From assembly GCF_002614725.1 (NCBI RefSeq), contig NZ_MRZN01000015.1, positions 1-64,000 of the forward strand: 64,000 nucleotides of DNA. Reading direction: 5' to 3'. This document shows positions 10,285-18,424 of the stretch, piece by piece. Position 1 is the stretch's first letter, and each line of letters opens with the position of its first letter. The DNA comes from Staphylococcus edaphicus. Lineage in GTDB: Bacteria > Bacillota > Bacilli > Staphylococcales > Staphylococcaceae. The position numbers and the translations under genes were made by a program. The notes beneath the pieces were generated by a model, which worked only from the letters and a program-made list of their open reading frames with translations, did no database searches and had not been told where the DNA came from.

Positions 10285-10542
10285 TTATATTTCTTCTAAG
10301 GCGTTAGTTACTTTGGGTAATAGCGCTTCCCATTCATAATCTGATTGTTTATCTACTGAGATAAAATTTAGTGCTTGGAAAATCGATTTGATACCTTCAA
10401 TTTGTAATACTGCATTAATGAATTCAGGTTGGTTGTCTTTAACAGCCGTAAATGTATTGGGTTTGTAGTCTTCGCCTGATAGTTGCAAAACAATTTTCAT
10501 TGTATTTGGATTTGGTGTTTGTGATACTTCTAAGATCTCCAT
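10285..10542 (-). CDS. Stand-alone NifU_N-domain protein, paralogue of the CvfC N-terminus
   Basis: This 85-residue protein aligns along its whole length with residues 1-85 of CvfC: [41 protein letters not shown] versus [19 protein letters not shown], and YEWEALLP versus YDWEILLP. It lacks the HEAT region. It corresponds, as I recall, to S. aureus SAV1430, for which an NMR structure of the NifU_N fold exists. No cysteines are visible, so it is not itself a cysteine-ligated Fe-S scaffold. It arose by duplication of, or gave rise to, the cvfC 5' domain; function unknown. Confidence 0.9.
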   Translation of the reverse strand: MEILEVSQTPNPNTMKIVLQLSGEDYKPNTFTAVKDNQPEFINAVLQIEGIKSIFQALNFISVDKQSDYEWEALLPKVTNALEEI

Positions 10543-10559
10543 AAAAATTTGCCCCCTAT

Positions 10560-10754
10560 TTATTGTAACTCGTTTCCTAATTGTTTAATTTCTTTACCAA
10601 CAGAACATTCATTTATACAAAAATGATGTGCTTGTGTCTTACCTTCTGTTTTTCTTATATGATGTTTGAGCAAACATTCTTTGCAATAAGTGTTCATTAA
10701 ATAATCAATAGAAGCCATTGCTTCTTTTTCAGAATAGGTTAGAATATTTGTCAC
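10560..10754 (-). CDS. Small zinc-finger-like protein
   Basis: This 64-residue protein carries CKECLLKHH and HHFCINEC, a Cys-x2-Cys ... His/Cys-x3-Cys arrangement that looks zinc-binding. I recognise it as the type annotated zinc-finger domain-containing protein in Bacillales, without known function. The start is uncertain: the GTG at 10754 has AGGAG almost touching it, which is closer than normal. The next in-frame ATG (codon 13) has only a weak purine stretch. It leads the short NifU_N-cvfC-brxA run of minus-strand genes. Confidence 0.75.
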   Translation of the reverse strand: MTNILTYSEKEAMASIDYLMNTYCKECLLKHHIRKTEGKTQAHHFCINECSVGKEIKQLGNELQ

Positions 10755-10905
10755 GCTCCTAGATTGTTTAAATAACTCTATTGTTATATTTATTTTTAAA
10801 GTTTTGACACTTGAAGTTATTATATCATTTGTAACTCTGATTGTTTAATCTTTAAATTCATAGAAGTGGATATTTTTCGATTTATATAATTTATAGAGAA
10901 TGGTC

Positions 10906-10933
10906 TTGTATTTTTAATTTATTCTGATAAAAT
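10906..10933 (+). promoter_or_regulatory. Promoter of the preQ1 riboswitch-transporter unit
   Basis: TTGTAT (10906-10911) and TAAAAT (10928-10933) are separated by 16 bases. Transcription would begin at about 10940, a few bases before the riboswitch P1 stem. This is a match to the vegetative sigma factor consensus by eye. Confidence 0.5.
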
Positions 10934-10950
10934 TACTTAGTTGTTTATTT

Positions 10951-10990
10951 TGCGGTTTCTAAACTCCCGCATCATCAAAATTTAGGAGGA
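10951..10990 (+). promoter_or_regulatory. PreQ1-I riboswitch overlapping the ribosome-binding site
   Basis: P1 is a 5-bp stem, TGCGG (10951-10955) with CCGCA (10967-10971). Its loop contains CTAAA (10959-10963), which is perfectly complementary to TTTAG (10981-10985) beyond an A-rich linker, forming the H-type pseudoknot of class I preQ1 riboswitches. A C follows the loop pairing segment, as does the preQ1-contacting C in known members. TTTAG runs into AGGAGGA (10984-10990), the ribosome-binding site of the next gene, so ligand-stabilised pseudoknot would block translation. The gene is of a queuosine-precursor transporter family, a known target of these switches. Confidence 0.85.
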
Positions 10991-10997
10991 ATTTAAA

Positions 10998-11702
10998 TTG
11001 TTTAATGAAATATTTGGTGTAATCACATTTTTAGTTACTTTTTTACTATTAGTATCAATGTACCGGTTATTTGGGAAACATGGTTTGATTGCATGGATTG
11101 CAATTGGAACCGTACTTGCTAATATTCAAGTATTAAAAACAATAGATATTTTTACCATTTCAGCCACTTTAGGCAATGTCATGTTTGCTTCAATTTATCT
11201 GGCTACTGATATTTTAAATGATATTTATGGAAGAAAAGTAGCTAAACGTGCGGTCTGGATCGGTTTTAGTTCAACGCTCGTTATGATTATTGTTATGCAA
11301 ATGTCTCTATATTTCACACCATCACCTATTGATACTTCACAAAAAGCATTAGAATCGATTTTTAATCTTGTACCTAGAATCGCTTTAGGCTCAGTGGTGG
11401 CATATATTATTGGACAACACTTGGACGTGTTATTGTTTACTTTGATTAAAAAAGTATTTAGTTCAGATAGAACATTTATTATTAGGGCTTATGGTAGTAC
11501 AATCATTAGTAATATTATAGATACCGCCTTATTTGTAACTATTGCATTTTATGGATCTATGCCTAATGCTGCAGTATTTGAGATTTTCATAACCACTTAC
11601 TTATTGAAAGTTATATCAACGATATTTAATGTGCCTTTTGGTTACTGGGCAAAATCAATGTATCGCAAAGGAAAAATTAATAAATTAGATGAAGGTTACT
11701 AA
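10998..11702 (+). CDS. ypdP: Queuosine precursor transporter (VUT/YhhQ family)
   Basis: This 234-residue membrane protein has about six hydrophobic helices and belongs to the YhhQ/DUF165 family (B. subtilis YpdP type). Members import 7-deazaguanine precursors of queuosine such as preQ1 or preQ0. Conserved features include ATDILNDIYGRKVAKRAVWIG and the C-terminal FGYWAKSM. The start is TTG at 10998, with AGGAGGA seven bases upstream. The preQ1 riboswitch directly ahead supports the function and predicts shut-off when preQ1 is plentiful. Stand-alone import fits a staphylococcus that salvages rather than makes the precursor, but synthesis genes outside the window are not visible. Confidence 0.92.
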   Translation: MFNEIFGVITFLVTFLLLVSMYRLFGKHGLIAWIAIGTVLANIQVLKTIDIFTISATLGNVMFASIYLATDILNDIYGRKVAKRAVWIGFSSTLVMIIVMQMSLYFTPSPIDTSQKALESIFNLVPRIALGSVVAYIIGQHLDVLLFTLIKKVFSSDRTFIIRAYGSTIISNIIDTALFVTIAFYGSMPNAAVFEIFITTYLLKVISTIFNVPFGYWAKSMYRKGKINKLDEGY

Positions 11703-11746
11703 AAAAACTCTGAAATTGGTTAAATTCCAATTTCAGAGTTTTTTGT
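11701..11746. terminator. Bidirectional terminator between ypdP and the hydrolase gene
   Basis: A 13-bp stem (ACTCTGAAATTGG at 11707-11719 with CCAATTTCAGAGT at 11727-11739) is flanked by A6 on the left and T6 on the right, so it can work on both strands. The last codons and stop of the minus-strand hydrolase gene (stop at 11720-11722) lie inside the hairpin, and the ypdP stop touches its left edge. Confidence 0.9.
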
Positions 11747-12301
11747 ATTTAAAATGGAGGTTATTTGATTTTTAAGAAATTCAAAACTACGATAACCATC
11801 ACTATCTTGGAAATGACCATCATGCTGTAATTCTAACGTAGTCGTATTTAAATGCTGAGATAATCTGTTTGTAGCGTTGATATCTACGATTGGGTCATTA
11901 TCTCCCCCAATTGTTACTATATGTTGCGCATTAATATTTTTAAATTGAACATGCGTTTGATTGATAAATTGATCTAGCTCAGGAAGATTGTGTAAGCGTT
12001 CATTAAATCCTGAAATTAAAAATAGGCCTTTAATATTCGAAAACACATCCTCTTTTGATAAATAATTTAGAATAGAAATAACTCCCAAACTATGTGCAAT
12101 AATAATTGAATCGCTATCCAAATTATTTTTTAAGTTGTTTTGAATTGCTGTGTCCCAAGCATCTAAATCAGGATTATGTGTATTAGGTAAATAAACAATT
12201 TCTGTTTGATAGTGATATGATTTCATTTGTGTCGCTAACCATTCAAACCAATGACTGTTAGTGTGAGCTTGGTAACCATGTATAATAAACATTTTTTTCA
12301 A
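11720..12301 (-). CDS. RBBP9/YdeN-type serine alpha/beta hydrolase
   Basis: This 193-residue protein is of the DUF1234/RBBP9 family. It begins with the HGYQAHTNSHWFEWL loop, carries the nucleophile elbow IIAHSLGVISILNYL (S in AHSLG), the aspartate loop IGGDNDPIVD and a late histidine in LQHDGHFQDSDGY, giving a plausible Ser-Asp-His triad. Natural substrates of this family are not established. Translation probably starts at TTG (12301), ten bases after AAAGGAG; the first ATG is too far away. It is convergent with ypdP. Confidence 0.87.
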   Translation of the reverse strand: MKKMFIIHGYQAHTNSHWFEWLATQMKSYHYQTEIVYLPNTHNPDLDAWDTAIQNNLKNNLDSDSIIIAHSLGVISILNYLSKEDVFSNIKGLFLISGFNERLHNLPELDQFINQTHVQFKNINAQHIVTIGGDNDPIVDINATNRLSQHLNTTTLELQHDGHFQDSDGYRSFEFLKNQITSILNTKNSEIGI

Positions 12302-12461
12302 AATATCAAACTCCTTTTAATTCCGACCTTTATAGTATGTTATATATTATACATCATTTCATATGTTGTTGTCTAAATATCACGTCATCATTGGTCTTAT
12401 ATAGTACAACCGTCATTTGTTTGTTAATATAAATGTAAATATGGTAAGAAGGATGGTATTT

Positions 12462-12866
12462 ATGGCAAAAATATATTTTGATGCTGCAACAGCTGGTAAC
12501 CCAGGGGAAAGTGTTTGTGCAGTTGTAATCATTACAGAGGATGAACGGTTTCATTTTACGAAACACTTAGGTGAAATGGATAATCATAGTGCTGAATGGG
12601 CGTCATTCCAATTTGCATTAGAATGTGCACTTAAACATAATATTTCAACTGGATTAGTTTATACTGATTCTAAGTTGATTGAAGACAGTGTTAATAGAGG
12701 TAATGTAAAAAATGAAAAATTTAAGCCTTACTATAATGAAATTATAAAACTTGAACAAAAATTTGACTTGTTATTTGTTCGTTGGGTACCTAGAAGTCAA
12801 AATAAAGAAGCAAATCATCATGCCAAAAATACTTTATATAAAATAATTAAACACAGCAAAAAGTAA
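12462..12866 (+). CDS. ypdQ: RNase HI-like protein (YpdQ type)
   Basis: This is a 134-residue RNase HI fold protein. Three catalytic carboxylates are recognisable: Asp7 in FDAATAGNPG, Glu45 in HSAEWASF and Asp69 in VYTDSKLI. The fourth position, usually Asp in a C-D-E-L-A context, is Asn in NKEANHHAK. The basic handle region is reduced. B. subtilis YpdQ is similar and has been reported to lack RNase H activity, so activity here should not be assumed. An upstream ATG at 12417 gives 15 extra residues, but AAGGA lies properly before 12462. It stands between ypdP and ypcP as in B. subtilis. Confidence 0.87.
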   Translation: MAKIYFDAATAGNPGESVCAVVIITEDERFHFTKHLGEMDNHSAEWASFQFALECALKHNISTGLVYTDSKLIEDSVNRGNVKNEKFKPYYNEIIKLEQKFDLLFVRWVPRSQNKEANHHAKNTLYKIIKHSKK

Positions 12867-12984
12867 TATACACTTATACCATAATAAAATAGAGCGCGAA
12901 TGGCACAGCGATTATAAGTGTCACTAGAAGCTGTTTTAAGTGGTACAAACATTGTTATATTAATTATCTACTGTTTATGTATTA

Positions 12985-13019
12985 ATCCAGACCGAACGAA
13001 TGATGTTCGGCCTGGATTA
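12985..13019. terminator. Terminator-like hairpin between convergent ypdQ and ypcP
   Basis: AATCCAGACCGAAC (12985-12998) pairs with GTTCGGCCTGGATT (13006-13019) with one mismatch and a seven-base loop. Flanking T content is modest (ATTTAG on plus, AATACA on minus), so efficiency is uncertain. Its position between converging genes supports a bidirectional role. Confidence 0.5.
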
Positions 13020-13056
13020 TTTAGTGTTCCAATTTTATGATGTTTACTTTAACAAT

Positions 13057-13938
13057 TTAACTAAAATGCGTTGAGAGATACTTACCAGAAACATATAATT
13101 CATGTTCATTACATATATTAAGGATATGAGTAAGTTCTGTTCCATAGCGCATTTTATCAAGTAATTCAGTCGTATTTAAAGGTACCTCTGTATGAATTTC
13201 AGCTAATGTTTTTGACAACTTCAAGTTATCGATATTTGTTTCGATTTTACTTCTTTGACCAACTGTCAATTGATCTAGTGATTCCAAAACCGATTCAACT
13301 GAACCATGAGTTTGAATAAGTTTTATAGCTGTTTTTTCACCAATGCCTTTTACGCCTGGATAGCCATCAGCTGTATCTCCCATAAATGCCTTAACATCTA
13401 TTAATTGCAAAGGATTTAGCCCGTATTCACTTTGAAAGCGATCGAGTGTATAGCGATTATAAATATTAAACCCTTTTTTAGTTAACCATATTTCAACATT
13501 AGCGTTAATACATTGTAAAATGTCTTTGTCACCAGTTACGACATAAACTTGGTTTTGTTCTGAATATGATTGAGCTAGCGTCCCTATAACATCATCAGCT
13601 TCGTAATTTTGTACACCAATATTTACAAACCCAAATTGATTCGATACCTCTTTAACATAATCGAATTGTGGAATTAATTCATCAGGAGGAGCAGGTCTAT
13701 TTTGTTTATATCCATCAAACATATCATTTCTGAATGTTGATTTGCCCATATCCCAGCATACTGCGACATGAGAAGGTTGTATTTCGTTGATAGCTGTAAA
13801 CACATGCCTTATGAATCCTTGTACTCCATTTGTAGGGGTTCCTGATGAATTTCGCATAAATTGTTTATGCAAACTTGTTGCAAAGAAATGGCGAAATAAT
13901 AAAGCCATACCATCTATTAGTAATATTTTTTTAGACAT
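13057..13938 (-). CDS. ypcP: 5'-3' exonuclease / flap endonuclease (YpcP)
   Basis: This 293-residue protein is the free-standing version of the 5' nuclease domain of DNA polymerase I. Metal-binding acidic clusters include LLIDGMALLFRHFF (first Asp), HVAVCWDMGKSTFR, NYEADDVIGTLA, VVTGDKDILQ and KAFMGDTADGYPGVKGIG. The last begins the helix-3-turn DNA-binding region GIGEKTAIKLI. It removes RNA primers or flaps during replication and repair, backing up PolA. It lies 15 bp after the dynamin gene and is convergent with the RNase HI-like gene. Confidence 0.93.
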   Translation of the reverse strand: MSKKILLIDGMALLFRHFFATSLHKQFMRNSSGTPTNGVQGFIRHVFTAINEIQPSHVAVCWDMGKSTFRNDMFDGYKQNRPAPPDELIPQFDYVKEVSNQFGFVNIGVQNYEADDVIGTLAQSYSEQNQVYVVTGDKDILQCINANVEIWLTKKGFNIYNRYTLDRFQSEYGLNPLQLIDVKAFMGDTADGYPGVKGIGEKTAIKLIQTHGSVESVLESLDQLTVGQRSKIETNIDNLKLSKTLAEIHTEVPLNTTELLDKMRYGTELTHILNICNEHELYVSGKYLSTHFS

Positions 13939-13953
13939 TTTGCGTACCTCTTT

Positions 13954-16900
13954 CTATATTTGCAATATTGCTTTTAAATCTGCATTTGTTTCTTGTAATT
14001 GTTTGATAAGCGCATCATCTATATCAAATGCTAATAATTCTTGTATTTGATAATGTGCCTCTTTTTCGAATACTTGCAATCTAGAATCTGCATTATCATT
14101 CATTTTAGAAACAATATTATTCAAGGCTTCTCTTAAACTGGCAATACAAGGAGCTAAGAGTGATACGGTTTCATAAGTTATTTGTTCTTGAATTGCGCTT
14201 TGTGATTTTGGTTGTAAGATATTCTTCTTAGATAGAGATTTAGGTAAAGCATTAACCATGGTTTCTAATTCAATTTTTAAAATTGGGTCATCTAGCTCAA
14301 TTGCTTGCTTATTAAATTCAGGTTGTATAAAGACATGTAATTGTTCAAGTCGTTGCTTTAAAGGTGCTATTTCTGAATGTAATTGTTCATGGTAATATTT
14401 TTTTATACGTTCTACTAAAAGCGTTTGTTCTAAATATAATCGTTGATGAATTTGATCTAAATAAATTTTTGTAGATTGACGTTTTTCTTCATTAAAATTG
14501 TTATTCTTAGTCATTTGACCATTGTAAATTGATTTAACTTCATCTTGTAATTGTAATTTTAGCCGTTCATTTAAATGATAAAGTTGATCTTCTACTTCAT
14601 TTGAAGACCGTTGTTCAGCAATTTGAAGCAGATTATTTTTGAAAATAGTTGATGATTTATATCTTTGTAATTTTTGTTTTCTTTGTTCAATTTGCTCTTT
14701 ATTATTTTTAAACTCTTCAATCATCTGTTCATATGCTTCAGAAATATGTTGTAATTGATTTAACATTTGCTGCTGTAGTATATCTTTGGACTCAACTTGC
14801 GTAAAGTGCTGAATGCTGCTTTGTAATCGTTCTATGCCTACGTCACCAGATTTTAACGCTTCTCTACTTGATACAGCAAAAATATCTGACTCCATGTTTA
14901 CTTGACTTAAAGCGCCACCTACATATTCAATAACAGCATTGAGATCTTCTTCCGTTTCAGCTAAATCAGTCGCATTGATGATCATTTTAAATGCCTGATT
15001 GTCATTAAGTTGATTCATTTCTTTCATATGTTCAATAAAACGTTTATCGTTTTCGGTAAATGAATGATTAAAATAACTAACATAAAGTATTAAATCAGAA
15101 GAAGTAAGCACTTTTTCTGTTTCATTTGTATGACGCTGATTATTTGAATGAAGTCCTAATGAGTCAACAATAATTTTGTCTTTTAACCATGCTAAAGGTA
15201 ATTTTAAGTGGACTGTATTAACAAATGTTGCATACTCATCTTCCGCACTCCATTTTTTAATGTCATCTTGTGCAATGGTATGTGTTTGTCCCTCTTTTAA
15301 CATTTCTTGATACATAGTGTAGTGTTTTTCAACAGCATTCACAAAAGCTAATTTATTTTTCTCTAATGTAGCCTTTAATTTATTTGTGTTTTTAGATAGA
15401 AATTCATCAATGCTATTAAACGTTTTATTTTCGATTTCAAACACATGATTTAATTCTTCTAAAAGTTGTTGCGCTGATTTTAAAGTAATTTGGCTATCAT
15501 GACCATAAGTTAATTCTGTCATTGCAGCAGTCGTTGGATTTGGAGAACTAACTAAATAATTGTCTCCTAATAATGCATTGATTAAACTACTTTTACCTGC
15601 GCTAAATGTACCAAAAACACCGATTTTTATAATTTTTTGATCTAATCTATTAAGCGTTTCTTCTATATCTCGTTTTGTTTGTTCAAATAAAGGTACGTCT
15701 TTAATTGCATGCAGTGCATGTTTTATATTTTGTGTATTATCCGTATGATTCAATTGTTTCGTTGCACTGGAGTTGGCTTGTTTATTTTCAGCAGATTTAT
15801 TACTTTTCGGCGTATAAGTAATTTCTTTTCTATCTATAAGTTTATCAAGAGAATCATCAATGTGAATATAGTAATGCATGTAGTTTTGTGTTTCCAGAGA
15901 TTCTCTTAAGTTGCGCATTTCTATAAACTTTTCATAATCATTATAATCATCTACTTGTTCTGCACCAATATCATTTGCTTGCGCATGGTTTATAGCCTTT
16001 TTAAATAATGGGTCTGATTCTTTAGCTATATATTGTTTCAGTGCTTTCATTAAATCGTCACAGAAAGTCAATACATATTGATTACTAATTGTTATTTGCA
16101 TTTGATATAAATCGGTAATTAGATATGATGGAATGATATAATGTTGATTTAAAATTTTATCATTGATCTCAGATGAATTGATAAATCTTGTTAAGAATGA
16201 CATATCCTCTCTCAAGGGTTGTCGCACTTCCTGATTAACTTTGTCTTGTAATTGGTCTAGAACTGCAGATAATCGTCTTTGTTGTTCTTCTTCGGTTTTT
16301 TTCTTTTTATTAAACAAACCACCAACACTAAAGTCTTTTGTACGACTTTCTAAATATATTCTAATTGTCTCTCTTGTATCATGAGTCATAATATAAGCAT
16401 TCTCAATAATTGCTTTTCTTTTTTGCTTTAAAAATTCGTATAATTCTTCTGGATTATTAAGTAATTTTGCTTCTTCACTTACCTCTTGATGTTGTTTGAA
16501 GTTAAGATAAGCTTGATCAAAGTCCGCTTCGTAAATATCTAATTTATCTAATAAATCTTGAATTTCATATTGCACATAAGATAATTGTTCATCAGTAATA
16601 AATTTAACAATCCGTTTTACATATTGCTCTATAGATTCGCGATTTGAATCTTTATCTACTAAATAACTAGAAAGTGAATCTATTTCATTATATTCATGAT
16701 CATATTTTGAAACGTAAAATGTATGATCTAATTCAATTTCCCATTCTTTAATAGACTTTTCTACACGAGCTTTAAATGTTTCAAAGCTGATTTCTTCTTC
16801 ATTGTGTTTATCTATTTGATTAATCACAAATACAACAGGAACACCCGCTTGATTAAGTTGCTTCATAAATTGGAAATTCAAGGCAGATTGTACGTGATTA

Positions 16901-17400
16901 TAATCTACGGTATAAAATAAGATATTGCTTGTATACATAAATTCTTCTGTACTAGATTGATGCGTTGCAACGTTTGAATCAACACCTGGCGTGTCTTGCA
17001 ACGTGAATCCTTTGTTGAATTTAGTTGATGGGAATTTAATTTCAACGGATTCTACATCAAAGTTTTCGCGATTCATCTGTTTAACTTCGTCATAGTTATT
17101 TAAGATTGTGTATTGTTGTTTGCTTAAATTGGCAATGATACCTGGTTGTTCAGCTACAGATACAATCGCTGTATTACTAGTTGTTGGTACTGGAGAACTT
17201 GGTAAAATGCTTTCTTCTAATAATAAATTGATTAAAGTTGATTTACCAGCCGAAAAATGACCTACAAAAGTGGCTGTATATTGTTCTAAAAAAACTTTTT
17301 TAATAACTTGATTAATAATATGGACAAGTCTTCCGTTATTAGATTTTTCTACTTCTTTTTTTAATTTATATAAAATATCGAGTTGCGCAGTATTAGACAT
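13954..17400 (-). CDS. dynA: Double dynamin-like GTPase (DynA/YpbR type)
   Basis: This 1148-residue protein has two dynamin-like GTPase halves in one chain. The first P-loop is VGHFSAGKSTLINLLLE (about 40-56) with DTPGVDSN and NQIDK. The second is GVFGTFSAGKSSLINALLGD (about 570-590) with DSLGLHSNN and NATDL. Long Gln/Glu-rich helical stalk regions follow each. B. subtilis DynA has the same design, tethers and fuses membranes, and protects against membrane stress; S. aureus has a homologue studied as a dynamin-like protein. It is upstream of, and probably cotranscribed with, ypcP. Confidence 0.93.
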   Translation of the reverse strand: MSNTAQLDILYKLKKEVEKSNNGRLVHIINQVIKKVFLEQYTATFVGHFSAGKSTLINLLLEESILPSSPVPTTSNTAIVSVAEQPGIIANLSKQQYTILNNYDEVKQMNRENFDVESVEIKFPSTKFNKGFTLQDTPGVDSNVATHQSSTEEFMYTSNILFYTVDYNHVQSALNFQFMKQLNQAGVPVVFVINQIDKHNEEEISFETFKARVEKSIKEWEIELDHTFYVSKYDHEYNEIDSLSSYLVDKDSNRESIEQYVKRIVKFITDEQLSYVQYEIQDLLDKLDIYEADFDQAYLNFKQHQEVSEEAKLLNNPEELYEFLKQKRKAIIENAYIMTHDTRETIRIYLESRTKDFSVGGLFNKKKKTEEEQQRRLSAVLDQLQDKVNQEVRQPLREDMSFLTRFINSSEINDKILNQHYIIPSYLITDLYQMQITISNQYVLTFCDDLMKALKQYIAKESDPLFKKAINHAQANDIGAEQVDDYNDYEKFIEMRNLRESLETQNYMHYYIHIDDSLDKLIDRKEITYTPKSNKSAENKQANSSATKQLNHTDNTQNIKHALHAIKDVPLFEQTKRDIEETLNRLDQKIIKIGVFGTFSAGKSSLINALLGDNYLVSSPNPTTAAMTELTYGHDSQITLKSAQQLLEELNHVFEIENKTFNSIDEFLSKNTNKLKATLEKNKLAFVNAVEKHYTMYQEMLKEGQTHTIAQDDIKKWSAEDEYATFVNTVHLKLPLAWLKDKIIVDSLGLHSNNQRHTNETEKVLTSSDLILYVSYFNHSFTENDKRFIEHMKEMNQLNDNQAFKMIINATDLAETEEDLNAVIEYVGGALSQVNMESDIFAVSSREALKSGDVGIERLQSSIQHFTQVESKDILQQQMLNQLQHISEAYEQMIEEFKNNKEQIEQRKQKLQRYKSSTIFKNNLLQIAEQRSSNEVEDQLYHLNERLKLQLQDEVKSIYNGQMTKNNNFNEEKRQSTKIYLDQIHQRLYLEQTLLVERIKKYYHEQLHSEIAPLKQRLEQLHVFIQPEFNKQAIELDDPILKIELETMVNALPKSLSKKNILQPKSQSAIQEQITYETVSLLAPCIASLREALNNIVSKMNDNADSRLQVFEKEAHYQIQELLAFDIDDALIKQLQETNADLKAILQI

Positions 17401-17609
17401 CTTTCGTATCCCCTTTATTACTTATATGTAATTACTACTCATTGTATAACAAATGCGTGCATGTCTAAAGTGAGTATTTGAAATAAAATAGTTTCAATGG
17501 GATTTTTATCCAATTATATAGATTACTTTTGAACATGTTATAGACTAAGTGGTGATATACCTTTCTTAAAATCAATTCCCTAAACGGAGCTATATATGAA
17601 AAGAAAAAT

Positions 17610-17636
17610 GCTTATGTGGAAATATGCTACATAAGC
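17610..17636 (-). terminator. Second terminator-like hairpin before dynA
   Basis: GCTTATGT (17610-17617) pairs with ACATAAGC (17629-17636). On the minus strand it is followed by ATTTTTCTTTTC. It lies some 90 bases beyond the terminator of the gene upstream. Confidence 0.55.
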
Positions 17637-17726
17637 AAAATAATAATTAATGCTTTTCAAGAAACATAAGATTTAGGTACGTGTATGCCTTTTTTCTGTA
17701 TTTGACAAAGCATTCATAAAAATAAT

Positions 17727-17748
17727 CACGCCAATAAATATTGGCATG
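17727..17748 (-). terminator. Terminator after the NAD(P)-binding protein gene
   Basis: CACGCCAATA (17727-17736) pairs with TATTGGCATG (17739-17748), one wobble pair, tiny loop. The minus strand continues ATTATTTTTATG. Confidence 0.65.
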
Positions 17749-17788
17749 ACTTTTAGAAATAGTTAATTATTTGTTTGTAAGCATTAAT

Positions 17789-18424
17789 TTATTTCCATCT
17801 TGGTTTTTCAAAATTCGTTTGTGGCTTATTAATCCCTATATTATCCTTTGAATAGAGTGTAGGGTCTTTAGCTATCTGTACTGCTATAGCGGCCACACTC
17901 TTTCTAGAAACTTCTGTACCTTTAAAAGCTTCGCTTTTTTTAGTTATTTCATAATCAATTTCATTCGTGTGCGTCAACCAAGCTGGTCTGAAGATTGTAT
18001 AATCCAAATCAGACTGTTCAACAATATCAGCGGCCTTTCTATATATTGTTGAGTATTCGCTGATTTGTTCTTGAACCCATGTACCAAATTTTCCTGGAAC
18101 TTCATTATATATACCTAGTGAAGTAACGAAAATAAGTCTTTTTACGTTATTTGCATTCATCGCATCTACAATCGTTTGTGCTTCTTTATCTAATTCACCA
18201 GACAATGAAGCTAAGACAATATCAACATCTTCCATTGCACTATTTACATCCTCAAAGTTTGTTGCATCGCCTTCTCTTACTCTAATGCGATCAGAAGCAT
18301 AATCTGGTAATCGATTTGCATCTCTCAAAAATAATCGCAAGGTATACGATGTATTTTCTAAAAACGAGTTGATAGCTGCTTTAGAAACTGCACCATTTGC
18401 TCCTAATATTAATACTCTAGTCAT
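17789..18424 (-). CDS. NAD(P)H-binding atypical SDR (NmrA-like)
   Basis: This 211-residue protein starts MTRVLILGANGAVSKAA, a glycine-rich dinucleotide loop of the atypical short-chain dehydrogenase/NmrA type, with an NADP-favouring Arg at LFLRDANRL. It continues with VREGDATNF, IVLASLSGELD, LIFVTSLGIYN and DYTIFRPAWLTH. It lacks the classical Tyr-x3-Lys catalytic pair, so it may be a quinone or flavin reductase or an NAD(P) sensor. It stands alone, with large gaps and terminators on both sides, and looks accessory compared with its conserved neighbours. Confidence 0.82.
   Translation of the reverse strand: MTRVLILGANGAVSKAAINSFLENTSYTLRLFLRDANRLPDYASDRIRVREGDATNFEDVNSAMEDVDIVLASLSGELDKEAQTIVDAMNANNVKRLIFVTSLGIYNEVPGKFGTWVQEQISEYSTIYRKAADIVEQSDLDYTIFRPAWLTHTNEIDYEITKKSEAFKGTEVSRKSVAAIAVQIAKDPTLYSKDNIGINKPQTNFEKPRWK

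Larger units (their letters stand above)
17401..17788. other. 388-bp gene-free region with two minus-strand hairpins
   Basis: This gap separates dynA from the NAD(P)-binding protein gene. It holds no credible coding frame; a 12-codon frame at 17596-17634 is too short to trust and runs into a hairpin. It contains two terminator-like hairpins on the minus strand, listed separately, about 90 bases apart. One ends the upstream gene; the second has no gene to serve unless a small transcript lies between them. Confidence 0.6.

Noticed and set aside
17596..17634. Tiny plus-strand frame (12 codons) with a GGAG upstream in the gap before dynA
   Set aside because: It is far too short, it is not amphipathic like a phenol-soluble modulin, and its end coincides with a hairpin that better explains the sequence.
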